Notes: a model not told the origin generated them from the sequence alone. 34,673 nucleotides of DNA from CAYOHG01 sp964465125 (GCA_964465125.1 CAYXIO010000043.1:1-34673), one strand, 5' to 3'; positions 1 to 9,582 are shown, counted from the first letter of the stretch. Made by a program: numbers and translations.

Positions 1-1
1 G

Positions 2-205
2 GCGGCCATCGGCGGGAAGATCATCGCCCGCGAGACGATCAAGGCCTTCCGCAAGAACGTCACGGCCAAGTGCTACGGCGGCGACGTGACCCGCAAACGC
101 AAGCTGCTCGAGAAGCAGAAGGAAGGCAAGAAGCGGATGAAGACGATCGGCAACGTCGACATTCCGCAGAAGGCGTTCCTGGCGGTGCTGGAGCCGGAGG
201 AATAG
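2..205 (+). CDS. lepA: Elongation factor 4 (LepA), C-terminal end
   Basis: This is the last 67 codons of LepA, the ribosome-associated translational GTPase; the start lies outside the window. The visible part is the LepA-specific C-terminal domain. It contains the basic segment with K-N-V-x-A-K-C-Y-G-G-D-V-x-R-K, the G-K-K-R-M-K motif and the I-G-N-V-x-I-P-Q-x-A-F-L-A ending, all characteristic of the family. The domain contacts the peptidyl-transferase region of the ribosome in known structures. The stop is TAG at 203-205. The next gene begins about 50 bp downstream on the same strand. Identification is secure even though only the end is present. Confidence 0.95.
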   Translation, partial: AAIGGKIIARETIKAFRKNVTAKCYGGDVTRKRKLLEKQKEGKKRMKTIGNVDIPQKAFLAVLEPEE

Positions 206-255
206 GCGAGCGTCTCGGATTCCGTTTGCAGGCCGGTCCGCATACCCTGGACGAC

Positions 256-2916
256 ATGATTCACATAGTGCTGGTGCTGCTTCTGCTGGACAGCCCCATC
301 GGTTTCGAGGAGTCCCACGTCGCCATCGACTACCGATGTCAGTCGAGTACGGCCTGCTCCATCTCCGTCCCCGACGCCAGCACCTGGGCCACCTGCGGGC
401 TCGAGCACGTCTTCTTCGCCGCGATCGATCTGAACGCCGACGGCTTCGAGGACGTGCTGACGGTCGGCGCGGATCGGAAGGTTTACGTCGCGCCGACAGT
501 CCACGGCTGGAAGGCTACCGGCTGGCGGCCGGCGCGCGAGGAGCCGCTGCCCGAGGGTTTGATTGGCTTCGTCGCGATCGACGAGAGCGGAGTTTCCACG
601 CCGGTCGCGGGCGGAAGCACCGCGGCACGAAAACTGCTCGCGCTCACGACTGACAGCGCCGTCATTCTCGGCGGCGCGCAGCTCGCAGTCGAACGAACCG
701 TCGCGGCGCCCGCCAACCGGCGATTCAGGGCGCTTGCCGGCGCGACACCCCCCGTGGCTGAGGGCGAAGACGGGACGTTCTGGCGGCTCGACGGAGATAC
801 GTGGTACGAAGCGGTCGGCGCGACTCCCGCCGGCGCGAGGTCGGATAGCGAAATCGTCACGCCGGTGCCCAATCCGCCGCCGTACCAGTTGGACGCGCCC
901 CTCGCGCGGGTGTTTTCCGCCGACATCAGCGGCGACGGCGTGCAGGATCAGATCGCGGTGTATCGCCTGTCGCGTTACGGCGACTACCAGGAGCTGCGAT
1001 TGCTGGCGACGCCGGCACCGCCCGCCGCCGGCCCGCCGCTCGACTCCGACGCCGACGGACTGAGCGACGCCTACGAGGCGTCGCTCGGCTCCAATCCGCG
1101 CGACCGCGACAGCGACGATGACGGTCTGCTCGACGGCTGGGAAGTGCACGGTCTGCCGCGCGGCATTGAGACCGGCGGCGCGAAGCTCAACCCGCTGCGC
1201 CAGGACGTGATCGTCGCCGTCGCACCGTACGAACAGGTCGACCGGGCCGCGGTCCCGTCGGAGATCGCGCGCGTCGCGGCACTCTACCAGGCGCTGAAGA
1301 CCACCAATCCGGACGGCTCGACCGGTCTCACGGTGCATTTCCGCTACGACCCGTCCGTGCCGGCCGACAAGCAGCACGGCGGAAGCTGGCAGGAAGTCGG
1401 CAACGAGCAGCTTCCGCTGCGCGAACGCGGCCTGCTGCACTGGATGCAGATCACGCCCGGCGGCGGCGGGCAGGCCGCGCAGACCGGCGACATGGGCGGC
1501 TGCGGCATGGGATTCGCCGTTTTCGCGCATGAGTTCGGCCATCAGCTCGGGCTCTCGCACACGGGCGACTCGAACCCGGCCTGGTGCCCGCTCTATCCGT
1601 CGCTGATGAGCTACGCGTTCAGCTACTCGCTCGGCGGCGACGCCAACGCCATCCGCTTCTCCGACGGCCGCTTCCGCGACACCGTGCTGCTCGAATCGAA
1701 GCTCGAGGAGCACCTGCCGTACCCGTTCGACGAGGTGAAGTACCTCGCGGCCCCGCCATTCCGATTCAAGCTCGAAACCGACGCGAATGGCGGCACGCGC
1801 ATCGACTGGAACCAGAACGGACGATTCGACGAGGGGACCGTCAGCGCCGACATCAACTACGGCGGATCGACCGACTGCGGGATTCGCCGGCCGCTGGGGC
1901 TGATCGGAGCTGGGCCCGCACTGGCGTACGTCGGTGACGACTGCTGGCTGGCGACACTCGCCCACGAGCAAGGCGGCTTGTCGCTTCAGCGCTACCTGGG
2001 ACAGGAGCAGTGGAGTGACAAGGTTGCGATCCCGGATTCGGGTACGACCCGCGAGCCGCTGATGGTCGGAATCGCTACGCAGGGCTTCGTCCTTTTCCGC
2101 CGCTCGCTGGGCTGGTACGTCGCGCGCTTCACGCCGCCCGCACCGACGACGCAGCCGACGGACCCACCCGCCGGGCCGACGCTTGACGCACCGGTGCATC
2201 TGCATGACGTGCCGCGCGCCGATCTCAGCGCGGGGGTGGTCGATGGAAGGGTGTTGCTCATTGCGCGGCGGGACGACGACACACTCGAAACCTACTGGCT
2301 GGATTATTCCGACAAGCCGGTGCTGAAGCGCGGGCAGACGCTGGAGACGCGCTCGGTGGTTCCGGTCGGTTTCGGGCAGCACCCTGACGACAAGCGCCTC
2401 GCGCTGGTCAGCGCCGCGGCGACCAACTCGCAGGGCGCTCAGCAGTGCATGCGCGTGACCTGGTGTCGTGTCGCCGGCGATCGGCTGATCGAGCTGGATA
2501 CGGTCTGGACGCGCGGCGAGGGCAGCGGCAATGGCTGCACTTCGCGCCCCAGAGTCGCCTTCGACGCCTCCGGACAACTCAACATCATCCACACCGGCGG
2601 CCAGCAGGGTGATGGATCGATGCTGGTCTACCGAACGCGGCAAATCGGCAACCGCGATCTCGACGAGGGCTGGCTCACCTGCCTGCTCTACGACATCTGG
2701 ACGCGCACGCGCGTGCCGGTCGCATTCGCCAACGGCCCGCAGGGTGCGCTGTACGGCTTCCGCTGGGATGCCGACGGCTGGACACCCAACAACACGCTGC
2801 TGATGGGCTACAACGGCTTCGGGCTCGATGACGAGCCGATGCGCGACTTTGACGACGGCGAGAAGATCTCGCGGTACGGGCTGGTGCATTCCATCCTCTG
2901 GATGCAACCCGACTGA
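256..2916 (+). CDS. Secreted metzincin-type zinc metalloprotease with calcium-binding repeats
   Basis: An 886-residue predicted extracellular protein. A short hydrophobic N-terminus (residues 2-12) is the only export signal; it lacks a clear basic n-region, so the start is uncertain. TTG at 226 is an alternative start. Residues about 55-75 and 217-232 resemble FG-GAP/VCBS-type D-x-N-x-D-G-x-x-D loops. Residues about 263-297 form thrombospondin type-3-like acidic repeats (D-S-D-A-D-G, D-S-D-D-D-G), probably calcium-binding. The catalytic signature is HEFGHQLGLSH at 425-435, which fits the metzincin HExxHxxGxxH zinc site with Glu426 as general base. It is followed by a Met-turn at about Met451 (S-L-M-S-Y). 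The C-terminal 400 residues look like a repetitive beta-rich region without a family I recognise. Substrate unknown. The protease class is clear from the motif; the exact MEROPS family is not. Confidence 0.8.
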   Translation: MIHIVLVLLLLDSPIGFEESHVAIDYRCQSSTACSISVPDASTWATCGLEHVFFAAIDLNADGFEDVLTVGADRKVYVAPTVHGWKATGWRPAREEPLPEGLIGFVAIDESGVSTPVAGGSTAARKLLALTTDSAVILGGAQLAVERTVAAPANRRFRALAGATPPVAEGEDGTFWRLDGDTWYEAVGATPAGARSDSEIVTPVPNPPPYQLDAPLARVFSADISGDGVQDQIAVYRLSRYGDYQELRLLATPAPPAAGPPLDSDADGLSDAYEASLGSNPRDRDSDDDGLLDGWEVHGLPRGIETGGAKLNPLRQDVIVAVAPYEQVDRAAVPSEIARVAALYQALKTTNPDGSTGLTVHFRYDPSVPADKQHGGSWQEVGNEQLPLRERGLLHWMQITPGGGGQAAQTGDMGGCGMGFAVFAHEFGHQLGLSHTGDSNPAWCPLYPSLMSYAFSYSLGGDANAIRFSDGRFRDTVLLESKLEEHLPYPFDEVKYLAAPPFRFKLETDANGGTRIDWNQNGRFDEGTVSADINYGGSTDCGIRRPLGLIGAGPALAYVGDDCWLATLAHEQGGLSLQRYLGQEQWSDKVAIPDSGTTREPLMVGIATQGFVLFRRSLGWYVARFTPPAPTTQPTDPPAGPTLDAPVHLHDVPRADLSAGVVDGRVLLIARRDDDTLETYWLDYSDKPVLKRGQTLETRSVVPVGFGQHPDDKRLALVSAAATNSQGAQQCMRVTWCRVAGDRLIELDTVWTRGEGSGNGCTSRPRVAFDASGQLNIIHTGGQQGDGSMLVYRTRQIGNRDLDEGWLTCLLYDIWTRTRVPVAFANGPQGALYGFRWDADGWTPNNTLLMGYNGFGLDDEPMRDFDDGEKISRYGLVHSILWMQPD

Positions 2917-2942
2917 GGCGCCGTGGTTGGCCGCGACGTGGA

Positions 2943-2996
2943 ACTTCGCCGGACCGACGATTGGCGAAGTGCAACTTCGCGGTACCGGGAACCGCG
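2943..2996 (+). terminator. Two adjacent stem-loops after the protease gene
   Basis: Stem 1 pairs ACTTCGCC (2943-2950) with GGCGAAGT (2963-2970) over a 12-nt loop. Stem 2 pairs CGCGGT (2978-2983) with ACCGCG (2991-2996) over a 7-nt loop. There is no T-run, so this is at best a weak intrinsic or Rho-assisted terminator. The octamer AACTTCGC occurs three times here (2942, 2973, 3007), which suggests a small degenerate repeat. The rest of 2917-3173 holds nothing I recognise. Confidence 0.3.
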
Positions 2997-3173
2997 CGGT
3001 GCCGCGAACTTCGCGCCGCAGACAAAGGCACTGAACTCACCCCACGATCCGCTTCGCTGAAAAGAATTCATTCACCCCACGCCCGAATGTGGTGAAGAAT
3101 GAAGGGTGTCTGCGCGGCGATGCAGGGTTGCTCGGCCGCGCGGAACGACCCACCAGCGGAGTCCTCCGTGTCC

Positions 3174-4547
3174 ATGACGATCGGGCTGATCGCGATGAGC
3201 GGCGTGCGTGCGGCCAGCGAAGAGCTGATGCGGGCGGGGCTGACCATGCCCGCGGTCGTGGAGCGCGGACGGGTGGTCGCCTCGATGCCGACGCTGGCCC
3301 TGCTGACCCTGGCGGCGCTGACGCCGGACGACGTCGAGGTGGAGTATTACGAGATTCACGACCTGCGTAAGCAGCCGCAACTGCCCGACCGCTACGACCT
3401 CGTGGCGATCGCCACGCAGTCGGCGCAGGTGAAGGACGCGTACCGGGTCGCGGACGAATATCGCGCGCGCGGCACGAAGGTCGTGATGGGCGGGCTGCAC
3501 GTGACCGCCTGTCCCGAGGAGGCGTCCGCGCATTGCGACGCGGTCGCGATCGGCGAAGGGGAGTTGCTCTGGCCGCGAATCGTGGCCGATTTTCGCGCGA
3601 ATCGGCTGCAACGCGTCTACCAGCCGCTGCCCGGCGTGCGATTCAATCTCGCCGACGCCCCCGTGCCGCGCTTCGACCTGCTGGATATCGATCGCTACAA
3701 CCGCGTCCCGATTCAGACGTCGCGCGGCTGCCCGCACCTGTGCGACTTCTGTGCAAGCTCTGTGCTGCTGACGTCGAAATACGCCGTCAAGCCGGTCGCC
3801 AACGTCCTGCGCGAGCTGGACGCGGTGCAGCGCGTCTGGCGGCACCCGTTCATCGAGTTCGCCGACGACAACAGCTTCGCCTCGCGCAGCCACGCGAAGG
3901 CGCTGCTGCGGAAGTTGTGCGACCGCGACGTGAAGTGGTTCACCGAGTCCGACATCTCGATCGCCGATGATCCTGAGCTGCTCGACCTGCTGCGCGAGAG
4001 CGGCTGTCGGCAGGTTCTGATCGGCCTGGAGAGCCCAAGCACGCACGGGCTGCATCACCTGGAGATCAAGTCCGACTGGAAGCGTCAGCGGCGCGGCGGA
4101 TACGAAGACGCCATTCACGCGATCCAGTCGCGCGGAGTGACCGTCAACGGGTGCTTCATTCTCGGGCTCGACGGCGACAACGAGCGGACGTTCGACGCGA
4201 TTTACGATTTTGTCGACCGCACAAGCCTGTTCGAGGTGCAGATCACCGTGCTGACGCCGTTTCCGGGCACCCCGCTCTACGCACGGCTGCTGCGCGAAGG
4301 GCGCATGCTCGAGCCGGGCGCGTGGGAGAAATGCACGCTGTTCGACGTCAATTTCAAACCGAAGCACATGAGCCCGCAGCGCCTCCAGCGCGGGCTGCTG
4401 GAGCTGGCCGAGCGGCTGTACGACCCCGCCTTCATTCAGGCCCGCCGGGAGCGCTTCTTCGAGGAGCTGCACCGCTCGGCGCGGCGATCGGGGCGGGGGC
4501 TTGCGCCGGAATGGGCCGCGACCGCGGGACGCGCTGCGGCCGGATGA
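3174..4547 (+). CDS. B12-binding domain radical SAM protein
   Basis: A 457-residue cobalamin-binding-type radical SAM enzyme. The N-terminal half (residues about 1-150) is a Rossmann-like B12-binding fold, recognised by V-V-M-G-G-L-H-V-T and the downstream A-I-G-E-G-E. It lacks the DxHxxG base-off motif, as is common in this class. The radical SAM core carries CPHLCDFC at 186-193, the CxxxCxxC that binds the 4Fe-4S cluster. The late segment T-P-F-P-G-T-P-L-Y with a charged helical tail resembles the DUF4070-type C-terminus. Enzymes of this class often methylate or rearrange unactivated carbons, but the substrate cannot be read from the sequence. I chose ATG 3174 (M-T-I-G-L-I-A-M-S) because homologous proteins begin close to this strand. 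Longer starts (3168 GTG, 3099 ATG) add low-complexity residues. It converges on acpS with a 35-bp gap. Confidence 0.85.
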   Translation: MTIGLIAMSGVRAASEELMRAGLTMPAVVERGRVVASMPTLALLTLAALTPDDVEVEYYEIHDLRKQPQLPDRYDLVAIATQSAQVKDAYRVADEYRARGTKVVMGGLHVTACPEEASAHCDAVAIGEGELLWPRIVADFRANRLQRVYQPLPGVRFNLADAPVPRFDLLDIDRYNRVPIQTSRGCPHLCDFCASSVLLTSKYAVKPVANVLRELDAVQRVWRHPFIEFADDNSFASRSHAKALLRKLCDRDVKWFTESDISIADDPELLDLLRESGCRQVLIGLESPSTHGLHHLEIKSDWKRQRRGGYEDAIHAIQSRGVTVNGCFILGLDGDNERTFDAIYDFVDRTSLFEVQITVLTPFPGTPLYARLLREGRMLEPGAWEKCTLFDVNFKPKHMSPQRLQRGLLELAERLYDPAFIQARRERFFEELHRSARRSGRGLAPEWAATAGRAAAG

Positions 4548-4582
4548 CGGGTGTGCCGGCTCGCCTGGAGAAGCGGGGCAAG

Positions 4583-4981
4583 TCAGGCGGGCTCGGGATC
4601 CGGGCCGACCGCGATTGCGGATGCGGTGGCGTACGCGCCCGCATGGGAGATCGAAAGCAGGATGGAAGTGATGCCCTGCTGCTGCGCGATCCGGGCGGCT
4701 TCGCCGCTGAGCCGCACCTCCGGCTTTCCGAGTGCGTCGGGCAGGGTTTCAACGTCCGTAAATCGGATGCCCCCACGCCAGCCGGTGCCGAGCGCCTTGA
4801 GGACGGCCTCCTTGGCGGCGAAACGGCCCGCGAGCGAAAGGACGCAATCGCGGCGATCCAGGCAGTACTTCTGCTCCGACGGGGAGTACACGCGCTCCAG
4901 GAACGCCCGCTCGTGCAGCTCCCAGACGCGCTGGATCCGCGCCCATTCGACGAGGTCGACGCCGTGCCCGAGGATTCGCAT
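4583..4981 (-). CDS. acpS: Holo-[acyl-carrier-protein] synthase
   Basis: A 132-residue AcpS, the 4'-phosphopantetheinyl transferase that converts apo-ACP to holo-ACP using CoA. The start ATG at 4981 gives M-R-I-L-G-H-G-V-D-L-V-E, matching the G-x-D-x-x-E opening of the family with the Mg-binding Asp. F-A-A-K-E-A-x-L-K-A-L-G-T-G (middle) supplies the second metal-binding Glu and the conserved Lys. S-I-S-H-A-G-A-Y-A is the late conserved motif. Length is normal. A longer open frame extends upstream but adds non-conserved Pro/Gly/Arg-rich sequence, so it is rejected. It is divergent from accA across 354 bp, so two early fatty-acid synthesis functions share one control region. Confidence 0.93.
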   Translation of the reverse strand: MRILGHGVDLVEWARIQRVWELHERAFLERVYSPSEQKYCLDRRDCVLSLAGRFAAKEAVLKALGTGWRGGIRFTDVETLPDALGKPEVRLSGEAARIAQQQGITSILLSISHAGAYATASAIAVGPDPEPA

Positions 4982-5083
4982 CGGGGCCAGTGTACCGGCT
5001 TGGCGCGCGGGGCTGGGAGGAGCGGGCTGCAAATCGCGCAATCCGCTCGGAACGGGGCTGACGCCCCGGCGTGTCCGGAGGGT

Positions 5084-5099
5084 CGCGCGGATCCGCGCG
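5084..5099. promoter_or_regulatory. 16-bp perfect palindrome, candidate operator
   Basis: CGCGCGGATCCGCGCG reads identically on both strands. It lies about 100 bp upstream of acpS and about 240 bp upstream of accA, next to the AT-rich promoter patch. A dimeric regulator could bind here, but no regulator gene is adjacent. In GC-rich DNA such palindromes also arise by chance, so function is inferred only. Confidence 0.35.
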
Positions 5100-5144
5100 G
5101 ACGCGTTCGAATCGTCGCCAGCGCCTCCCGGACCGGCCAACCAT

Positions 5145-5177
5145 GTAACTCACGTTATACTGACAGGTTATATTCAG
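5145..5177. promoter_or_regulatory. AT-rich promoter-like patch with tandem repeat
   Basis: GTTATACTGACAG (5154-5166) is followed directly by GTTATATTCAG (5167-5177), an imperfect tandem repeat in an otherwise GC-rich region. On the plus strand TATACT (5156-5161) and TATATT (5169-5174) resemble -10 boxes for accA. On the minus strand the same repeats read TATAAC and could serve acpS. No good -35 is visible at 16-18 bp for either. Confidence 0.35.
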
Positions 5178-5335
5178 AATGGGCGGTTACGGGGCCGCTC
5201 CGCGCCCGGTTGCTGTGCGATTCGCCGCGATAGCCCTTGCGGAAAGCGGGTTTGCGAGTCTACCGTATGGGATACGAGGAGTTCTCGGGCGGAATATTCC
5301 GCTGATCCGCCCGTTCCGAGCACAAGGATTACCGC

Positions 5336-6424
<1,089 letters not shown>

Positions 6425-6478
6425 GCGTGGGCCCTCACGGTACGCGACCGGGTGAGCAGCTACGATCCTGATAGTGCG

Positions 6479-6820
6479 ATGAGTTCCACGGATCCGCATG
6501 CACGCCCGGTTGAGCTGAATCTGGATCGAAGTCGGCTCCTTCACATCCGTTGGGCCGACGGACACGAGAGCCGGATCAGTCTGGTGGAATTACGGCGGGC
6601 TTGCCCGTGCGCGACGTGCCGCGCGCTTCGTGCGGAGCGGGCGCACAACCCGCTGATGGTGATTTCGGCGCAAGCGTCTGTGGAGGATCAGGTTACGGCG
6701 GATGGAGCCGATCTGGTCGGAAACTACGCGTTGCGGATTCGATGGAAGGACGGTCACGAAGCCGGCATTTACGAGTTCGCGATGTTGAGGGCGTTGGGTT
6801 CGTCGCCGTCGGAGCCGTGA
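6479..6820 (+). CDS. DUF971 (GBBH-like N-terminal domain) protein
   Basis: A 113-residue stand-alone DUF971 protein. It has the family core: I-R-W-A-D-G-H near the start, L-R-R-A-C-P-C-A-T-C-R with the clustered cysteines, then N-Y-A-L-R-I-R-W-K-D-G-H-E-A-G-I-Y. The domain resembles the N-terminal domain of gamma-butyrobetaine hydroxylase and occurs beside or fused to Fe-S cluster carrier proteins, so a metal or Fe-S role is often suggested. Nothing here proves it. ATG at 6479 is chosen; an in-frame GTG at 6452 would add nine non-conserved residues. Neither start has a strong Shine-Dalgarno. It lies 54 bp after accA and may be co-transcribed. Confidence 0.8.
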   Translation: MSSTDPHARPVELNLDRSRLLHIRWADGHESRISLVELRRACPCATCRALRAERAHNPLMVISAQASVEDQVTADGADLVGNYALRIRWKDGHEAGIYEFAMLRALGSSPSEP

Positions 6821-6964
6821 GCGGCGGAGCTTGCGCGAGCGAGATTTTCAGTATCGCGAACGTTTTGGTGCGTGAGCGAAAAACGGTAGCGACGAATGGC
6901 GCGGTTCGCTACAATCAAGGCTGATAGTCGTCAATGTGATGGATTGGATAAGGCAAGCAACACG

Positions 6965-7513
6965 ATGGAAGTTCACAGTCCGGTAAAACAATCGCTCGAC
7001 CTCAACCTCGTCGTTTTTGACCGCCCGCTACACCCCGAGCTTTTTCGGCATGTCGGCGATCACCGCGTCGTGCAGACGCGCTATCACGCGGACGTCTGGG
7101 TCGTCGGGCTTGGCCACGTCGTCACCGTCACGACCGGTCCGTCGTCGATCACCGAAGTCGTGAGCGCGGACCACGAGGTCCTGCCCTCCCGTGGCGTGGT
7201 GACGCGCTTCCGCATGAAGGGCGAGCGCGACCTGGAGAAGACCGCCCCCGACGGCTGGCGCTACCTGGTCAGCAGCCAGGTCGAGGTCATGGATGAGCCG
7301 CTCTACAAGTCGGTGCATGCCGACCTGCTCAAGCACGCGGCCAAGCGCGGCTGGTTCTATATGTACGAGCAGTGGGGCGACGGCGACCAGATTCCGTTCT
7401 CCTACCTCGACCACGAAGCCCGCGACGGTGAGTTCCACGTGCACGCGTTCCACGCGTTCCCGCACGAGCGAACGCTGGTGAAGACGCAGACGATCTTCGA
7501 GCTGCCGCGCTGA
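6965..7513 (+). CDS. DUF2617 family protein
   Basis: A 182-residue protein resembling DUF2617, a family of unknown function seen in planctomycetes. It begins with L-N-L-V-V-F-D-R-P-L-H-P-E-L-F and contains a long alternating charged/hydrophobic beta-rich core, with a histidine-rich stretch near the end (H-V-H-A-F-H-A-F-P-H). No signal peptide or membrane segment, so it is probably cytoplasmic. ATG 6965 is chosen; an upstream in-frame ATG at 6896 adds about 23 residues of doubtful quality. The gap to the previous gene is 144 bp. It converges on the 7703-9115 gene, with a strong hairpin between them. Confidence 0.7.
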   Translation: MEVHSPVKQSLDLNLVVFDRPLHPELFRHVGDHRVVQTRYHADVWVVGLGHVVTVTTGPSSITEVVSADHEVLPSRGVVTRFRMKGERDLEKTAPDGWRYLVSSQVEVMDEPLYKSVHADLLKHAAKRGWFYMYEQWGDGDQIPFSYLDHEARDGEFHVHAFHAFPHERTLVKTQTIFELPR

Positions 7514-7604
7514 ACGCGTGCAGCCGGGGCCGTGCGAGTCCCGGTATCCGTGAACCGTTCGAAACATGAGAACGCGCGGCCCGGCGCGATCGCATGTGTC
7601 TGCG

Positions 7605-7625
7605 CCGGCTGCTTGGCGCAGCCGG
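7605..7625. terminator. GC-rich hairpin between convergent genes
   Basis: CCGGCTGC (7605-7612) pairs perfectly with GCAGCCGG (7618-7625) over a 5-nt loop. It sits about midway between the two convergent stop codons (7513 plus, 7703 minus), where a bidirectional terminator is expected. No T-run follows on either strand. The rest of 7514-7702 holds nothing recognisable. Confidence 0.45.
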
Positions 7626-7702
7626 TTCGCATGGCGGCTCGGGCGTTCAATCGGCGGCGACGTGGGGGGGCTGCTGGCGAGTCCCGCGGTTCGACGCGCT
7701 GC

Positions 7703-9115
7703 TCAGGGAACCGCAGGTTGTGACGAGTTGGACGGAGCCTCGGCCTGAGCAGCGGCCTTGCGCTGCGCTGCCGGCAGCAGCCGCAACAGCCGCGGCTTCA
7801 GTTGCAGATTGAAGATGTCCTGGACGGGACGCAGCAGCTTGGGACGCTCGGCGATTGCCCAGTCCGCTTCGCGGCGGCGCTCGTCGGTCAGGGGCGGCTG
7901 GAGGTCGGCCGCGGCACGCTCGATCCGGTCGAACAGATCGTGCTTCGCGGAGACATACGCCTGCGCGCGAGTTACGCACTCATCATGGATCAGCCAGGCC
8001 TTCTGTCGCTGCTCTGAACCGAGCTTGTACTTCTCGATGAATTCCTGGACGTATTTCTCCCAGGGTGTCAGCTCGTCGCGCGCTTTCCAGTTCGTCCGCA
8101 ACTCCTGTCCGGCGGGACTGGGTTCCCAGTCGATGCCGGCCTCGGCGAAACGCTGCTTGAGCCAGGCGGTGTAGTCGTCCTTGCCCAGCAGCTTCTCTCC
8201 GGTCCAATAGCGCGACTCCCCGGTCCAGTGGCTCTGCCTGTCCACGACCCTGATGGCCATCCCCGGCTCTACGCCCAGGTCGCCGACCGTCAGGTGCTTG
8301 GGCTGCTCGGGGCGGTTGAGCTCAGCCGAGTCGATCTCAACGACCTGGCTTGCCTCCCGGCCGTCCTGGTAGTCGCGGTCGAAGTATTCGACTCGTCGCG
8401 GGTACCAGATGCCGTCCACCTGCTGCAACTCAGTCCGCGACTCGAAGCGCAGCGCGCCGTCCCAGAAGACGCGCGCCTCAGTCGGATTCCAGTCGCGCTT
8501 CGGATCGACGGTGATTTCCACGTCGCAGGTAATGTCGGATCCGCCCGCGTTTTTCTCCGACCGATACAACTTCAACCTTCCGTCGGCCAGACGTTCTTCG
8601 CGCAGCTCCACTTTCTCTCGCCGGTGCTCGCCGTCGAGCCCCAGCGAGGCGTCGAGACTCACATAGCCGAACGCGCCCATGAGACCCAGGGTGCGCATGT
8701 CTGCCGGCGGCAGGATCGGCCCGCCTATATAGTCCAAATACTGGTGATTCAGTTGCATGGGAAAATCAGGCTGCTGCCAGTCTACGTAGCCCGTGATGGG
8801 GCCTGCATACGGCGACGGCTCGTCGGTGCCGAAGATGCGCGCCGTCACCCCGTGCTCGTCCCCGAGCCACAGATGCGATACTCCCGATCCCCCGATCCTC
8901 GACTCGTGAAACTGCCGGCCGCGCTCGGCGAACGGTCCGGTCTTCGCATCCTCATGCCAGCGGATGTACGCCGTTGCGATCCGATTGCGGGCCTCGCGCA
9001 CCTTGCGGAACGAATCCGGTACCGTGGCGTCCTGAGCCTCCTGGACCGCGACGAGCGGGATCGGGAAAGCGAGTAGTGCCGCGGCGACAAGAGCTCCGCA
9101 GGGGTGCGATTTCAC
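7703..9115 (-). CDS. Secreted protein of unknown function
   Basis: A 470-residue predicted exported protein. The N-terminus has an Arg/Lys-poor but clear signal peptide (residues about 3-24, A-A-A-L-L-A-F-P-I-P-L-V-A-V). The start is GTG at 9115, supported by GAGGAG 6 nt upstream. The middle has the alternating beta pattern of LolA-like outer-membrane lipoprotein-sorting folds, including W-Y-P-R-R-V-E-Y-F-D, but I cannot assign a family firmly. The C-terminal 150 residues are helical and charged and end in an Ala/Gln-rich tail. No catalytic motif is visible. It lies 47 bp downstream of the cysteine-rich secreted protein on the same strand, so the two are probably co-transcribed from the promoter near 9618-9647. 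Confidence 0.7.
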   Translation of the reverse strand: MKSHPCGALVAAALLAFPIPLVAVQEAQDATVPDSFRKVREARNRIATAYIRWHEDAKTGPFAERGRQFHESRIGGSGVSHLWLGDEHGVTARIFGTDEPSPYAGPITGYVDWQQPDFPMQLNHQYLDYIGGPILPPADMRTLGLMGAFGYVSLDASLGLDGEHRREKVELREERLADGRLKLYRSEKNAGGSDITCDVEITVDPKRDWNPTEARVFWDGALRFESRTELQQVDGIWYPRRVEYFDRDYQDGREASQVVEIDSAELNRPEQPKHLTVGDLGVEPGMAIRVVDRQSHWTGESRYWTGEKLLGKDDYTAWLKQRFAEAGIDWEPSPAGQELRTNWKARDELTPWEKYVQEFIEKYKLGSEQRQKAWLIHDECVTRAQAYVSAKHDLFDRIERAAADLQPPLTDERRREADWAIAERPKLLRPVQDIFNLQLKPRLLRLLPAAQRKAAAQAEAPSNSSQPAVP

Positions 9116-9162
9116 AGCAGGCTCCTCGGGTCGAACCGGCCCTTGCCGGGGTTACTCAGCAA

Positions 9163-9573
9163 TCAGTGCGGCAACACGGGGCATGCAGCATTGAAGGAGT
9201 GCGTGGTCCCGGTTTCCGGGCTGGTATCCAGGACCGTTTCACCCGTGATGCACGGATTGCCGGTGCCACATGGATTCTGCGGATCCTGGCGGACACAATT
9301 CTTCACGACGAAGCACGGCTTCTGGACCGCCTGAACCACTCGAAACGCGCCGGCCTCATTCGGCGCGTATTGCGGGTCGAGCTTCCGCTCGCAGACGAGC
9401 GAGGTGCCCGTGCAGGCGCCCTGCTCGCAGAAGCAGTCGAAACTGTCGTAGCATTCCTCGCACAGCGGGCCCGCGTCAACGGGCTTCCGGCAATCGGCCC
9501 CGCGGGCCGAAACCGCGGCGAGAACGGCCAGCGCGGACGCAACGCACGCGAGGGTGAGTGGGGTGCGACTCAT
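9163..9573 (-). CDS. Small cysteine-rich secreted protein
   Basis: A 136-residue protein with a textbook signal peptide (residues about 1-25, ending A-V-S-A-R-G-A). The mature part has twelve cysteines in about 111 residues, suggesting up to six disulfides or metal binding. They fall in two clusters: C-x-x-C, C-x-C and spaced cysteines in the first half, then a second set around the N-P-C-G-T-G-N-P-C segment. I do not recognise the family. ATG 9573 has an excellent Shine-Dalgarno AGGAGA (9579-9584, 5-nt spacing). A six-codon in-frame ORF and a promoter with a 13-T spacer lie immediately upstream. Cytoplasmic function is unlikely. Confidence 0.72.
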   Translation of the reverse strand: MSRTPLTLACVASALAVLAAVSARGADCRKPVDAGPLCEECYDSFDCFCEQGACTGTSLVCERKLDPQYAPNEAGAFRVVQAVQKPCFVVKNCVRQDPQNPCGTGNPCITGETVLDTSPETGTTHSFNAACPVLPH

Positions 9574-9582
9574 GATAGTCTC

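Larger units (their letters stand above)
4982..5335. other. acpS/accA divergent intergenic region
   Basis: This 354-bp gap has no convincing gene. It contains a small hairpin (CGGGGC 5053-5058 / GCCCCG 5063-5068, loop TGAC), a 16-bp perfect palindrome (5084-5099) and an AT-rich patch (5145-5177) that could promote either gene. The stretch 5178-5335 is a long potential leader of accA with a Shine-Dalgarno AAGGA at 5324-5328 and no obvious riboswitch fold. Confidence 0.6.

Noticed and set aside
73..2907. A 944-codon open frame antisense to the metalloprotease gene
   Set aside because: It mirrors the codon structure of the plus-strand gene, is rich in Arg/Ala/Gly/Val and has no recognisable domain. 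The plus strand carries a zinc-protease motif and calcium repeats.
7514..7702. Short open frames between the convergent genes at 7.5-7.7 kb
   Set aside because: Arg/Ala/Gly-rich composition, no ribosome-binding sites, and the region is better explained by a terminator hairpin.
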